Below are positions 34,781 through 43,742 of a stretch of DNA of 61,464 nt, piece after piece. The stretch's first letter is position 1. Each line of letters opens with the position of its first letter. Position numbers and translations under genes: made by a program. This DNA comes from Isosphaera sp. Lineage in GTDB: Bacteria > Planctomycetota > Planctomycetia > Gemmatales > Gemmataceae. The stretch is from contig PNKH01000038.1 of NCBI GenBank assembly GCA_013822345.1, forward strand, positions 1 through 61,464, read 5' to 3'. A model generated the notes under the pieces. The model did no database searches. It worked only from the letters and a program-made list of their open reading frames with translations, and was not told the DNA's origin.

Positions 34781-35911
34781 TCAGACCGCTTCGATGCTGG
34801 CGAGCTTGAGCTTCCGGAGCTGATCCTTCAGGTACGCTCGCGCCTTCTCCAGCCGACCGTTGCCGCGCAGGCCGGCGAGTTGCCGGTCGATCTCGGCAAG
34901 TTTCGCCGCCGCTTTCGCCGCGTCGGCGAGGTTGCGCACGTCGCACCCGGCGATGACCTGCTCGGTCTCAAGCAGGAGCTGCGTGACCCGCATCCCGACC
35001 GGGTTGGCGACCTTCGCGATCACCTGGGCGGCCTTCTGCGGCTGCTCGGCCGGGTCCTCCCACAGACAGTGCTGGGCTACCTCGAGATGTTCGGGCAGCA
35101 CCTCGTCGGCCCCGCACAGGTAGGCGAACGCCTGCACCACGCCGACGGTCTTGAACTGGCGCCGGTCGCCCGGCTGGATCCCCTCCTTCGCGAGTTCGCG
35201 GAGGATCGTCTCCAGCGCCTCCTTCGCCCCGGCCGACCACGGCAGCGCCAGGGCCGTGCGGCGTGCCGCTTCGACCTCGGCCGGGGTGATCGTGGTGGCG
35301 AGCCTCGGGGTGTGGTCGCGCGTCCAGAGGAGCTTCTGCCGCCCGGCCTGCGAGCGGATCGGGGCCACCGCCCGCCGCAGGGTGAACCGGTCGAACAGGG
35401 CCGACAGTTCCTTGCCGGTGTCGGGCGACGGCCACTCGTTCGAGGCGCCGACGCACAGTTTCAGCGGCACCTTCCGGACGACCCCGTCCCCGGCGTCGTA
35501 GACGCGCTCGTTCAGAATCTTCAGCAGGGTGTTGAGGATCGCGCTCGACGCCTTGAAGCACTCGTCCACGAAGGCGAAGTCGGCCTCCGGCAACTTGCCG
35601 GCCGTCACCCGGACGTAGCGGTCCTCCTTGAGGGCGGCGAGGCTGACCGGGCCGCACACCTCCTCGGGGGTGGTGAACTTCGTGAGCAGGATCGAGAACT
35701 TCGTGCCGCCGGTCCAGGCCAGCAGCGAGTCGAGCAGGAGCGACTTGCCGCAGCCGGGCGGGCCGACGAGCAAGACGTGCTCGTGGGCGACGAGGGCGGT
35801 GAGGGCGAGGTCCACCTCCTCGTCGCGCTCGATGAGGGCGGACGACAGCTCCTTGCGGGCCGCGGCGAACTTGTCGCACACGGGGTCACTCTCGGGACGG
35901 ACCAGTTTCAT
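34781..35911 (-). CDS. MoxR-family AAA+ ATPase (RavA-like)
   Basis: 376-residue AAA+ ATPase of the MoxR/RavA branch. Walker A GPPGCGKS at 50-57, Walker B FAFVDE around 113-117, sensor 1 in CVGASNEWPSPD and the arginine-finger region in LFDRFTLRR. A C-terminal helical extension (LEKARAYLKDQLRKLKLASI) could contact the VWA partner. GAGGAGA precedes the ATG. Its start overlaps the 3' end of the upstream gene by 26 bp, so translation is coupled. Confidence 0.92.
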   Translation of the reverse strand: MKLVRPESDPVCDKFAAARKELSSALIERDEEVDLALTALVAHEHVLLVGPPGCGKSLLLDSLLAWTGGTKFSILLTKFTTPEEVCGPVSLAALKEDRYVRVTAGKLPEADFAFVDECFKASSAILNTLLKILNERVYDAGDGVVRKVPLKLCVGASNEWPSPDTGKELSALFDRFTLRRAVAPIRSQAGRQKLLWTRDHTPRLATTITPAEVEAARRTALALPWSAGAKEALETILRELAKEGIQPGDRRQFKTVGVVQAFAYLCGADEVLPEHLEVAQHCLWEDPAEQPQKAAQVIAKVANPVGMRVTQLLLETEQVIAGCDVRNLADAAKAAAKLAEIDRQLAGLRGNGRLEKARAYLKDQLRKLKLASIEAV

Positions 35912-36503
35912 CTGAGGTCTCCTCGGGTTCGGGGCTCGGTGGTTCGGGATCGGGCACGATGTCGAACAGGGTGAGCTGTCGGGGCGGCCGCGGCAGGTCG
36001 AGGAACTCGCGCCCCTTCGCGGCGCGCCAGAACCGGCCGGGGTCGATCCGGAAGCAGAGGCGGATCATCCGCGTCTGGTCGGGCGTCAGGGTCTTTAGAA
36101 AGTCCGTCTTCGTCGAGCGGCTGGCCCGGGTGACGAGCGGGCGGTAGCCCCTGCCCAGGATCCGCTTGAGGGCCCGGCGCTGCTCGACCCGGCGGTTGTA
36201 CGGGCTCGCGGGCTTGTAGCAGTACAGGATGCGGTACGGGTGGACGGGGTCGTCGCGGGCGAGCGGGGCGACGCCGAGGAACCGCCCCCAGTTCTTGTGT
36301 TTGGCCGCGGAATGAGCTTCCCCGGTGGTGGCGATGACGGTGACGTACTCCCACTCGTTGCGGCAGACGGGGCACCGGCGCATCGCGTCCTCGGTCCAGA
36401 CGCGACCGAGTGCGGGGTCGGCCATGAAGTCGCGAATGTCGTCGTTGACCAGAGCGGCCGCCGCCAGTGACTGGCGGTCGGCGGGAATCGGTTCGGGTTT
36501 CAC
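35886..36503 (-). CDS. Uncharacterised protein upstream of MoxR
   Basis: 205-residue protein with a likely zinc site beginning RRCPVCRNEWEY, a central YRILYCYKPASPYNRRVEQR and a basic helix-rich region (RRALKRILGRGYRPLVTRAS), then an acidic Pro-rich tail. The GTG at 36503 has GGAGG 4 nt upstream; a TTG at 36542 is less likely. Overlaps the MoxR gene by 26 bp and the sigma-like gene lies just upstream, so all are in one transcript. No family recognised. Confidence 0.7.
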   Translation of the reverse strand: MKPEPIPADRQSLAAAALVNDDIRDFMADPALGRVWTEDAMRRCPVCRNEWEYVTVIATTGEAHSAAKHKNWGRFLGVAPLARDDPVHPYRILYCYKPASPYNRRVEQRRALKRILGRGYRPLVTRASRSTKTDFLKTLTPDQTRMIRLCFRIDPGRFWRAAKGREFLDLPRPPRQLTLFDIVPDPEPPSPEPEETSDETGPSRE

Positions 36504-36528
36504 GGTGCCTCCGGTGGGTACTGCCGGG

Positions 36529-36894
36529 TCAGCACGGCGCAACGGCGACGGTCCCGGCCGGGATCGCCGTGATGGTGAACCCGTGCTTCCGCTGGGCCCG
36601 CGCGGACATCACGTCGCGCGCGGACTCACCACCGGCCAGCCGCTGGCTCTTGCGGGCGTGCGCGACCGCGAGATCGGCCAGTTCCGGGGCGGTGACGGCG
36701 GGGCATCCCCCGCGCTCGATCGCCGCGAGGAACAACGCCCAGCTCGCGGCGACGATCTCCTGGGCGGAGTCGGCCCGACGGTGGGGGCAGCGGACGCGCC
36801 GGACGGCGGCCGCGGCGCGGCGCTCGACCTCGGGGACGAGGGTCAGGAACCGCTCGTGAAGTGCGTGAACGAACTCGGCTGTTGGTGCTTGCAT
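36529..36894 (-). CDS. Sigma-like/planctomycete AQRKHGF protein
   Basis: 121-residue protein. RFLTLVPEVERRAAAAVRRV and SAQEIVAASWALFLAAIERG resemble sigma-70 region-2 helices, and the C-terminal SARDVMSARAQRKHGFTITA is a hallmark of a large planctomycete family of ECF-sigma-related small proteins. It lacks region 4, so whether it still binds RNA polymerase is unknown. First gene of the leftward module, preceded by the second copy of the conserved leader. Confidence 0.7.
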   Translation of the reverse strand: MQAPTAEFVHALHERFLTLVPEVERRAAAAVRRVRCPHRRADSAQEIVAASWALFLAAIERGGCPAVTAPELADLAVAHARKSQRLAGGESARDVMSARAQRKHGFTITAIPAGTVAVAPC

Positions 36895-36913
36895 GGGATT
36901 CTCGCTGTGTAGA

Positions 36914-36981
36914 TGGGTGCCAGCGGCGAGCGCAGTTGCTCGACCGCCGGATGCGAGAACCCGGACGAAAAAATTTAGGCT
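36914..36981 (-). promoter_or_regulatory. Conserved leader element, copy B
   Basis: Upstream of the sigma-like gene. Shares with 30441-30510 the outer TGGGTGCC, the central GAGCGC-GTTGC core, an AGAA-ACCCG block (here GAGAACCCGG) and CGAAAAAATT (36966-36975). Sequence between the blocks diverges while order and spacing are kept, which suggests functional constraint. The T-run on the coding strand followed by GC-rich pairs could be an UP-element/promoter or the end of a hairpin. Confidence 0.5.
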
Positions 36982-37248
36982 GGCGAGGGCACCACGAGGC
37001 AGCTACGTACCCAGTGTTGGGACGCGCGGGAGGAGGCGGAATCGGTGTTGGGGGATGCTGCATCGGTAGGGCAGGTGTTTCCTGCGCCTGCATAGGAGAT
37101 CATGTGACTTACACCTGGTAATCAGCGGCGCGTCGGGATTCTTCCGCCGAGTTGGCGACTGACGGTTGCTAGAACGATAGAGGATTCGCCCGGTTCGTGT
37201 GGGGCGCCTCGTCATGTTGCCATCCGCTCTCCTGTCGCACATCATTGA
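36982..37248. other. Intergenic region at island boundary
   Basis: No recognisable gene. It separates the MoxR/VWA module from the Dpd-like operon and leads into an ISL3 transposase fragment. Confidence 0.4.
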
Positions 37249-37578
37249 AGCACCGCTCACGCGACCGATCTGCTCTCGGATCGCGTTCACAGCCACTACC
37301 GCCACGTTCTGGCCGATCTCCCGATCTGTGGGCGTCAACTCGCCCTCGTCTTGCACCTCCGCAAGTTCCTTCGCCCCAGCGGGGGTTGCCCGCGCCTCAT
37401 CTTCTGCGAACGTGTTCACGACCTGGCTCTGGCTCATGCCCGGTACACCACGCGGTTGGTTCATCTCCAACGCACGATCGGGCTGACCCTCGGTGGCGCA
37501 CCCGGCTCGCGACTGGCGGCGGAACTGGCCGTGCCGACCAGCGGCGACACGCTCCTGCGGCGTGCGAAGGCCAGCTAA
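37249..37578 (+). pseudogene. ISL3-family transposase fragment
   Basis: In one continuous frame the plus strand reads SDRVHSHYRHVLADLPICGR, LALVLHLRKFLRPSGGCPRL, IFCERVHDLALAHARYTTRL and TLGGAPGSRLAAELAVPTSG, ending DTLLRRAKAS at a TAA. These are the successive N-terminal blocks of ISL3 transposases (the DRVHSRYxRTLADLPWQG block, the Cys-containing zinc region, the GLxLGGxAGARLAxRLxxPxSxDTLLR block). The DDE catalytic half is missing and there is no start codon, so only a remnant of about 110 codons is left. It lies just past the 3' end of the giant helicase gene. Confidence 0.75.
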
Positions 37579-37689
37579 AGCGAAGGTTGCGCGCTACCGA
37601 CACAGACGAACTCGGCGCTCCCTCCCGGCTGCGCAGATGCCGAGACGGGAGCGTAATGAGCTGCTCGAAGTCCGTCGTGCCGCTGTTCA

Positions 37690-40600
37690 CTACACCGCGA
37701 TGGCTGGGCGACGAATCATCTCGAACGGGTTGAACGCTGTCGATGGAACTCCCGGGTACTGCGCGGTCAGGGCCACCAGCGCTGCCTGATACTCGGGGTG
37801 ATCGTCGCCCCAGAGGGGGTGACGCTCGACCAGTAGCCGGCGGCGGGTGGGTTGCGCGTGGTGCCGATAGTAAGCTCGCAACACCCCGGCGGCGACCGGA
37901 GGGCCGTAGCCAAGGCCGGTCATCGCAGCGGGGACCGACGCCCCGGGTAATGCGGGATCGACGAGGCGGCGCCACGGATTCTCGAAGCGGCCGAGCGGGG
38001 AATGGAGGTCGGGCGTGCGACCGAGGCGTGCGATGGCTGCCATGTCTAGAGCGAGACGCCAGTCGAGGAGGCCATGGTACGGGGTGTTGGCGAAGTCGCG
38101 GAGGCACAGGTTGCACGAGGTGTCGCACTCGTGGGCATGAGCGCCGAGCCAGTGGGCCGCGATCGAGTCTGCTTCGTCCGGATCGGTTTGAGCCAGCAAC
38201 CGGGTGAACTCCGCCGGACGGGCGAGGAACGTGCAGTAGCCCGCCCCGTTTTCCAACCGGTCGCACAGGAACGCCTGCCCGGCCGGTACCCGGAGCACTC
38301 CACCGTCCGGTCCGGGAATCTCGCGCGGCCACGTCCTGAACCCCGCTTCTAGTTCTTGCGGATCAACGTCGAGCAGTTCGGTGGCGGCGACCCGTAGCAT
38401 GAATGCGAATGAGTACCATGCCGCCCGCCCAACCGGTGTGTCCGGGCGAAGCCGCACGCCTCCGGGCAGAGTGTGCAGATCCACGATGAGACTGTCGGTA
38501 CGCCGACGGGCAAGGAGGGCCACACGGTACTCCGCCCCCACGCCACCCAGAAAGCCCGGGCGGTCCGCGGCGGGCAGGCCGATGTAGGCCCCTTGAATTG
38601 GTTGGTTGTCGTGCGTCAATTGCTGGAATAGGAATCCCTGTTCACCACCGTCATCGTTGAACGTGATGATTTCGCGCTGCGACAAGACACCAATCGTGGA
38701 GTTCGCGATGTGGTCCGGCGGGCGGTCGGGCGCGTATTCCTGGCTCAGGCTCGGGCGGCTGGTCCTTGAGCTATACTCGATCGAACCGTCATAATCCGCG
38801 GGGAGAAAGGTGGTAAAGAACCCGCGCGGCTCGCGGGCGTCGATCACCTGCATCTGAATCGCCTGGCAGACGGGACAAGCCTCCTCGGGCCGGGGCTGGG
38901 CTGACGGGACGAGGTTGTCCGGGCGCTGGTCGATCACGCGGCAGTTAAGACAGTACCGGACCGGGCGCGGGTTCGGGTCGGGCAGCGGGGGTGAGAAGCC
39001 GGGCTGGTACTGCACCTCGGTCCCCGCCGGGCGCGGGGCGAACACCCCGGCAGCGGTGTGGACGAGTTTGTCACGGACCAGTTCGGCGCCGGGCGCGAAC
39101 TGAGAGATCGCAATGTCTAAATCTCTGTCCACCGTACCGGACGGCGGCCACGGATACGGGCGTCTCGGCTGATTGGTGTACATGAGCCGCGTCCGGGTCG
39201 GGAAGCCGAACATCGGTAGCAGCCCCGCCGTCGCCAACCTCTCACTCAGGTGCTCTTGGGTGTACCGGTTGTCACCGGCCACGTCGGTGATTGCCGGGAC
39301 GAGATGAGCACGCAGGCGAGTGAGTTGCCCTTGGACGAATGCGTTCGCCCCGGGTTCGCCCTGCCGCCACGGCGTCTGAATTCGGAGGATGTCGATGACG
39401 CGGAGGATCGCGGCCTCGTTCGCAGTGTCGATGAGCCACGCCTGAACGGCGGCTTGCCGTGCAGGGAGGAGCCAATCGGTGTACGTGCCGAACTCTCCGT
39501 GGACGCTGTCAGTGGGCGCGTCGTCGCCTGCCGGGAAACAGGCGCGGAACGCCTGCCTGAGGACTTCTTTGTTAATGACCCGGAGGAGGATCGTCTCGCT
39601 CCGCGGATCGACGTAGGGTAGTGGCGGACGGTCTCCGGTGATCGCCTCGGGCCGCTGATAGTAGAAGTCGTCGTGGCTCCGACCCCGACAGAACGTCACC
39701 GCGAGCGCGAGGCCCGCCCCACGCCGTCCGGCCCGCCCGACGCGCTGCTGGTAGTTGAACCGGCGGGGCGGCATGTTCGCCATCATCACGGCCTGGAGAC
39801 CGCCGATGTCCACGCCGGCCTCCATCGTCGTCGTGACACTCAGGAGATCAACGCCGAGCGGTCGGGGCGCTTCGCCGTCGATGAACACTTCCTGGAACCA
39901 GCGCTGCCGGCGCGGGCGGTCGTCGGCGTCGGTCTGGCCCGTCAATTCCTCGCAGTGGAGCCGGAAGGAGCCACCCGAGCGTTCGGACAGGTACACATAG
40001 TAATCGAACGTGGTACGAGACTGGCTCGCGGCGAGTGGGCGGCCGCAGTCGGGGCACCGCCCAGCGGCCCTGTGAAAGTAGAAGGCGTTGCACCTCGGGC
40101 AGCGGAACCCCGGGCGGCTGTCCGTGCCAGCGATCATCGGCGGCGGTTCGCGTAGGAGCAGTCGCTGCGGATTCAGGTGGGCTCCGTACTGGGCGGTGGT
40201 CAGCAGGCCACCTTCGGTCAGCCGGTTCACGAGCGGCGCGATGATGTTCGCCTGGTCGAGTTGCAGCCATTCATTTAAGTAGCGGCGCACGTAGGCCGGG
40301 AGTTGGGCGTTATTACCTTCGCGGTAAAACTGCGAGAAGATGTGGGCACGCCGCATCCCGAGCAGCCGGATGACGGCGTGGATGATCTCGCGTTCCTGCT
40401 CGCTGTAGACGTCGGCGGTGTCGAACGTCACCAGCCCCTGGGCGAGGCCCTCGGCGGTACGCGCGCGGTGCGGAAAGAGCGCGTACATCACCTCGCCGAT
40501 CAGCCTCCCGTCGATCGCATCGAGCATTCGCCCGGCGGAGTCGGGGAGCGGCACGATGGGGACCGGGACATCCGGCCCCCAGTTGAACGCCTCGTGCCAA

Positions 40601-43536
40601 GGCTGGTAGCGGTTCTGGGCGTCCTGGAACCGGGCGACACGGCGGTCATGCCCGGCAGGGGGCATGCCGTGGCGGAGCAAGGCCGCGCCGATCTCCGCAG
40701 CGAGAGCGGGAAGCGGGACGAGTGCTGGGTACCGCCGCAGCAGGGTGACTACCTGCTGTCGCTGCGCCTGGTCGGCGGGCGGCATGCCGAACCCCATGTT
40801 CATCAGCTCCAGCGCCGTTGATGGATAGCGGTTCTGGAACTGGTTGGCGAGTGCCTGCTCGTCGGGCTGTAGTGGGGCGTCGAGCGCTTGCGCGAGCACG
40901 GGGTTGATGGCCGTGACCTGTTGGCGGAGCGCCGGTAGCACTGTCGCCCGCTGCCGCAGGAAGGCTTCGAGTTCACGCCAAGTGCGTCGGCGAACTTCCA
41001 GCAACAGCAGCCGTACCATGTCGCGGTAATGGTCCTGCTCCATCCCGGCGGCCAGGCGGGCCGCGTCCTGCCGGCTGTCCGAGAAGATCACCAGCTTTCG
41101 GCTCGGACGCCTCTCGGTGAATGCGGGCATCTCGCGCAGCGTGGCACTGGCGATCACCTGACAGGCACGCTGGAAGCCGGTACGGTGTTCGCGGAGCGGG
41201 CGCGGGACGCGGTCCCTGTTGCGGTAATCGACCCCACAGCACGGGCAGATGTTGGGCCAGGCGTCGGCGTCCGGGTGTTCGCCCGCGATCTGGAACAACC
41301 ACCCGTCCACGAGTTGCCCGTCCCCAGGCCCCGCAACCTGCGTGCTGATGCGCCCGGTCGTGACGTCGACGCGAGCTTGCCGCCACGACTTGGTCAGGCC
41401 TTCGTGCGTGTAGGTGTGCTGCTGGTTGTTGTTCAGCGGCACCGGGCCGCGATCCCACGGCGACGGCCAGAAAAAGGCGTACGTGCCGTGCCTCCGGGCG
41501 GAAGACTGGTCCGGCAGCGCGTCCAGGTCGGGCATGTCGGCGGTAAGGAACTGTTGCGCGGCGTTGCCCTGACCTGTGCGGCTTCGGTAGCCCCCGAGCA
41601 GAACGTCACCGCATACCTCGCACACGACCAGGTCGAGTACGCGGCTGCCGCAACCGCACGTGAGTTGGTGCGTGGCGTGGAGCGTGCCGATGCGGACCGC
41701 CTGTCCGGCGGTGCCCTCTGCATCACGCAAGTCGGTCCTTCGCCCGGGTGCCGTGCATTGTGGGTTACAGCACGCCCAGAGGTTTTGAAGGTTGTGCAGG
41801 AACAGGTGCCCGCGGACGGGCTGGGGCGATCCTCCGGTCGCTGGGTCCTGGCTCAGCGACAGCGCGAGGAGGTAGCCGCGCATCTCTTCCGACGTCTGAC
41901 CCCCCGGTCGAGGCACGTTCCCGAACAGCATCTCGTCCAATCGGCGGATGGGGGCAGCACGCGCCACCCGCTCGCCGCGTACCTGTTCGCTGTACGCGGC
42001 GCACGCATCGACCAGCGCGTGGTGCGCCCGCTGTTGGAGAAGGGCGTCGCCGAGACGGGTCCGTGGCGAGGTTTCCGTACCCGTGTAGCCCAGCGCGTCT
42101 GACAGGGCGGGTGCGGCGGCGATCACCACAGCGTCGTTGGGTTGCGGTGCCGTCATCGGGATGGCGTTCAGGATGTCCGGCTGGACGGCTCGCGCGAAGC
42201 GGGCGAACGCGGGCCCGAACGCGGACATCATCAGGCGTGGGGCGTCGGTCGGCAGTTCCTGGCGACCGTCAATGGGAGCACCGAATCGGTCCCGACCGAA
42301 GAACTCGCGGAGGTACTCGCGGGATTCGGGGCTTTCGTCGATGCTGGCTGTGGTCGTCAGGATGCCGAGCTGGGGGGAGTTGATGTCGAGCCCGAGGCGC
42401 TCGAACAGCAGACGGAGGATGTAGGAAACTTCCGTTCCCGGGGTTCCGCGATAGGAGTGAAGTTCGTCCACGACCAGGAAGAACCGCCGCTCCGGGCGGT
42501 CCGCCTGGCCGCGCCGGTACGGGTCGTTCGCGAGCCAGCGGCGGGTCGCTTCGAACATGTCCGATTCGAGGGACCGCATCAGCATGATGTTTAGCATGCT
42601 GTAATTGGTGATCAGGATGTCCGGCGGGGTCGACTGCATGTCCCACCGCGACCACATCTCGCCGCCGTTGGGCTGCTGGAAGTAGTAGCGCAGGTCCCGG
42701 CTGAGCTGCGGGTTGTCGGCGAGCTGCCGGTCGATCTGGCCGGATTCGGCAGCCATCTCCCGCAAGCGGATGCGGAGCCGTCGCAGCGCGTTGTCGTTCA
42801 CCCGCAGTCGGCCCGCGTCGTCCCGGATCATGTACCGGCCGGATACGGGCGTTTCTCCGGTGTACCGTCCGAACAGTATGCGGTTCCGGCCGCGGTAGCC
42901 GTCGAGCCAGTTGCGAACGGCCTCGCTGTCGAGCGTCTTGCGAAGCCGGCGGAGTTGGTCCTCAACCAAGGCGTTGAGCGGGTAGAGAACGATTGCCCGG
43001 ATCGCGTGTCGGTCGTTGGTCTGAGCCCACTGCGGCACCCGGGGACCGTCACCGGCGTACCAGTGCCTACTCGAGTCTGGCGCCGCCTGAGGTGCCCACC
43101 CAGCCGATTCACCGGCCAGTTGGGCCAACAGCGGGAGTAGGAAACACTCAGTCTTGCCTGACCCGGTGCCGGTGGTCACGACGATGTCGCTGCGATCAAC
43201 GATCGCGCGGCGCAAGGCTTCTACTTGGTGCCGGTAGAGCCGGACGTTGGCAGGGAACAACTCCCGGCCGAGGAACTCCAGGTCGCGGTACCCTGCCGGC
43301 AGTTGTCGGCTCGCCTCCGCGAGGGTCAGTGCACTCCGTTCATAAACGGTAATCGGTTCGAGCAGTGGTTCCTGTCCGAGAATGCCCGGCAGCGTGCCAC
43401 CGTCGCCCCCAGCCGTGCGAGCGAGGAGGTCTCCGCGCTCCAGGGCGAGTGCTTCCGAGCGCAGGGGGAAGGCGCTTTCCACGTACTGCTGGTAGATGTG
43501 CCGAATCCGTTTAGCACCGCCGATGAGATCAGACAT
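37690..43536 (-). CDS. Giant DEAD/DELH helicase with DUF1998-like C-terminus
   Basis: 1948-residue SF2 helicase. Residues about 95-130 carry the Q-like and Walker A motifs (YRHQVEALRRAIVDRS, TGTGSGKT at 122-129), about 350-360 the Walker B variant VVDELHSYRGTPG, and about 1240-1330 motifs V and VI (TTTMEAGVDIGGLQAV, QQRVGRAGRRGAG). Cysteine clusters CPRCNAFYFH...CPDCGRPL precede the second lobe, and HECDTSCNLCLRDFANTPYH near the C-terminus is the DUF1998/MrfA-type cysteine motif. Related to YprA/MrfA and DpdJ/DrmA-DrmB-like helicases but much longer. The ATG at 43536 overlaps the stop of the IS1380-split gene by 8 bp. Confidence 0.88.
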   Translation of the reverse strand: MSDLIGGAKRIRHIYQQYVESAFPLRSEALALERGDLLARTAGGDGGTLPGILGQEPLLEPITVYERSALTLAEASRQLPAGYRDLEFLGRELFPANVRLYRHQVEALRRAIVDRSDIVVTTGTGSGKTECFLLPLLAQLAGESAGWAPQAAPDSSRHWYAGDGPRVPQWAQTNDRHAIRAIVLYPLNALVEDQLRRLRKTLDSEAVRNWLDGYRGRNRILFGRYTGETPVSGRYMIRDDAGRLRVNDNALRRLRIRLREMAAESGQIDRQLADNPQLSRDLRYYFQQPNGGEMWSRWDMQSTPPDILITNYSMLNIMLMRSLESDMFEATRRWLANDPYRRGQADRPERRFFLVVDELHSYRGTPGTEVSYILRLLFERLGLDINSPQLGILTTTASIDESPESREYLREFFGRDRFGAPIDGRQELPTDAPRLMMSAFGPAFARFARAVQPDILNAIPMTAPQPNDAVVIAAAPALSDALGYTGTETSPRTRLGDALLQQRAHHALVDACAAYSEQVRGERVARAAPIRRLDEMLFGNVPRPGGQTSEEMRGYLLALSLSQDPATGGSPQPVRGHLFLHNLQNLWACCNPQCTAPGRRTDLRDAEGTAGQAVRIGTLHATHQLTCGCGSRVLDLVVCEVCGDVLLGGYRSRTGQGNAAQQFLTADMPDLDALPDQSSARRHGTYAFFWPSPWDRGPVPLNNNQQHTYTHEGLTKSWRQARVDVTTGRISTQVAGPGDGQLVDGWLFQIAGEHPDADAWPNICPCCGVDYRNRDRVPRPLREHRTGFQRACQVIASATLREMPAFTERRPSRKLVIFSDSRQDAARLAAGMEQDHYRDMVRLLLLEVRRRTWRELEAFLRQRATVLPALRQQVTAINPVLAQALDAPLQPDEQALANQFQNRYPSTALELMNMGFGMPPADQAQRQQVVTLLRRYPALVPLPALAAEIGAALLRHGMPPAGHDRRVARFQDAQNRYQPWHEAFNWGPDVPVPIVPLPDSAGRMLDAIDGRLIGEVMYALFPHRARTAEGLAQGLVTFDTADVYSEQEREIIHAVIRLLGMRRAHIFSQFYREGNNAQLPAYVRRYLNEWLQLDQANIIAPLVNRLTEGGLLTTAQYGAHLNPQRLLLREPPPMIAGTDSRPGFRCPRCNAFYFHRAAGRCPDCGRPLAASQSRTTFDYYVYLSERSGGSFRLHCEELTGQTDADDRPRRQRWFQEVFIDGEAPRPLGVDLLSVTTTMEAGVDIGGLQAVMMANMPPRRFNYQQRVGRAGRRGAGLALAVTFCRGRSHDDFYYQRPEAITGDRPPLPYVDPRSETILLRVINKEVLRQAFRACFPAGDDAPTDSVHGEFGTYTDWLLPARQAAVQAWLIDTANEAAILRVIDILRIQTPWRQGEPGANAFVQGQLTRLRAHLVPAITDVAGDNRYTQEHLSERLATAGLLPMFGFPTRTRLMYTNQPRRPYPWPPSGTVDRDLDIAISQFAPGAELVRDKLVHTAAGVFAPRPAGTEVQYQPGFSPPLPDPNPRPVRYCLNCRVIDQRPDNLVPSAQPRPEEACPVCQAIQMQVIDAREPRGFFTTFLPADYDGSIEYSSRTSRPSLSQEYAPDRPPDHIANSTIGVLSQREIITFNDDGGEQGFLFQQLTHDNQPIQGAYIGLPAADRPGFLGGVGAEYRVALLARRRTDSLIVDLHTLPGGVRLRPDTPVGRAAWYSFAFMLRVAATELLDVDPQELEAGFRTWPREIPGPDGGVLRVPAGQAFLCDRLENGAGYCTFLARPAEFTRLLAQTDPDEADSIAAHWLGAHAHECDTSCNLCLRDFANTPYHGLLDWRLALDMAAIARLGRTPDLHSPLGRFENPWRRLVDPALPGASVPAAMTGLGYGPPVAAGVLRAYYRHHAQPTRRRLLVERHPLWGDDHPEYQAALVALTAQYPGVPSTAFNPFEMIRRPAIAV

Positions 43537-43742
43537 GGGTAGGCGATTCCTCTCGGAAGTAAACACCGAGCTTCCGGGACAGCGTCCGGGCGATATCGGT
43601 GGGGACGTCAGGGTAGATCAGCAGCCCAGAGCCTCGGACGGGCAACAACCCGGAGCTGAGGACCAAGGCCCGCTCGTGGAGCGTCGGCCACCGGTGTTCG
43701 GACGGAATGGCAAGGCAAACCCTGTCGCCAAGGGGCGCTAGT

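Noticed and set aside
36982-37250. Possible tRNA-like attachment site near 37100-37150
   Set aside because: No cloverleaf or T-loop consensus could be built from the sequence.
37003-37470. 155-codon leftward frame (MEMNQPRGVPG...)
   Set aside because: Largely antisense to the ISL3 transposase remnant, which explains the sequence better.
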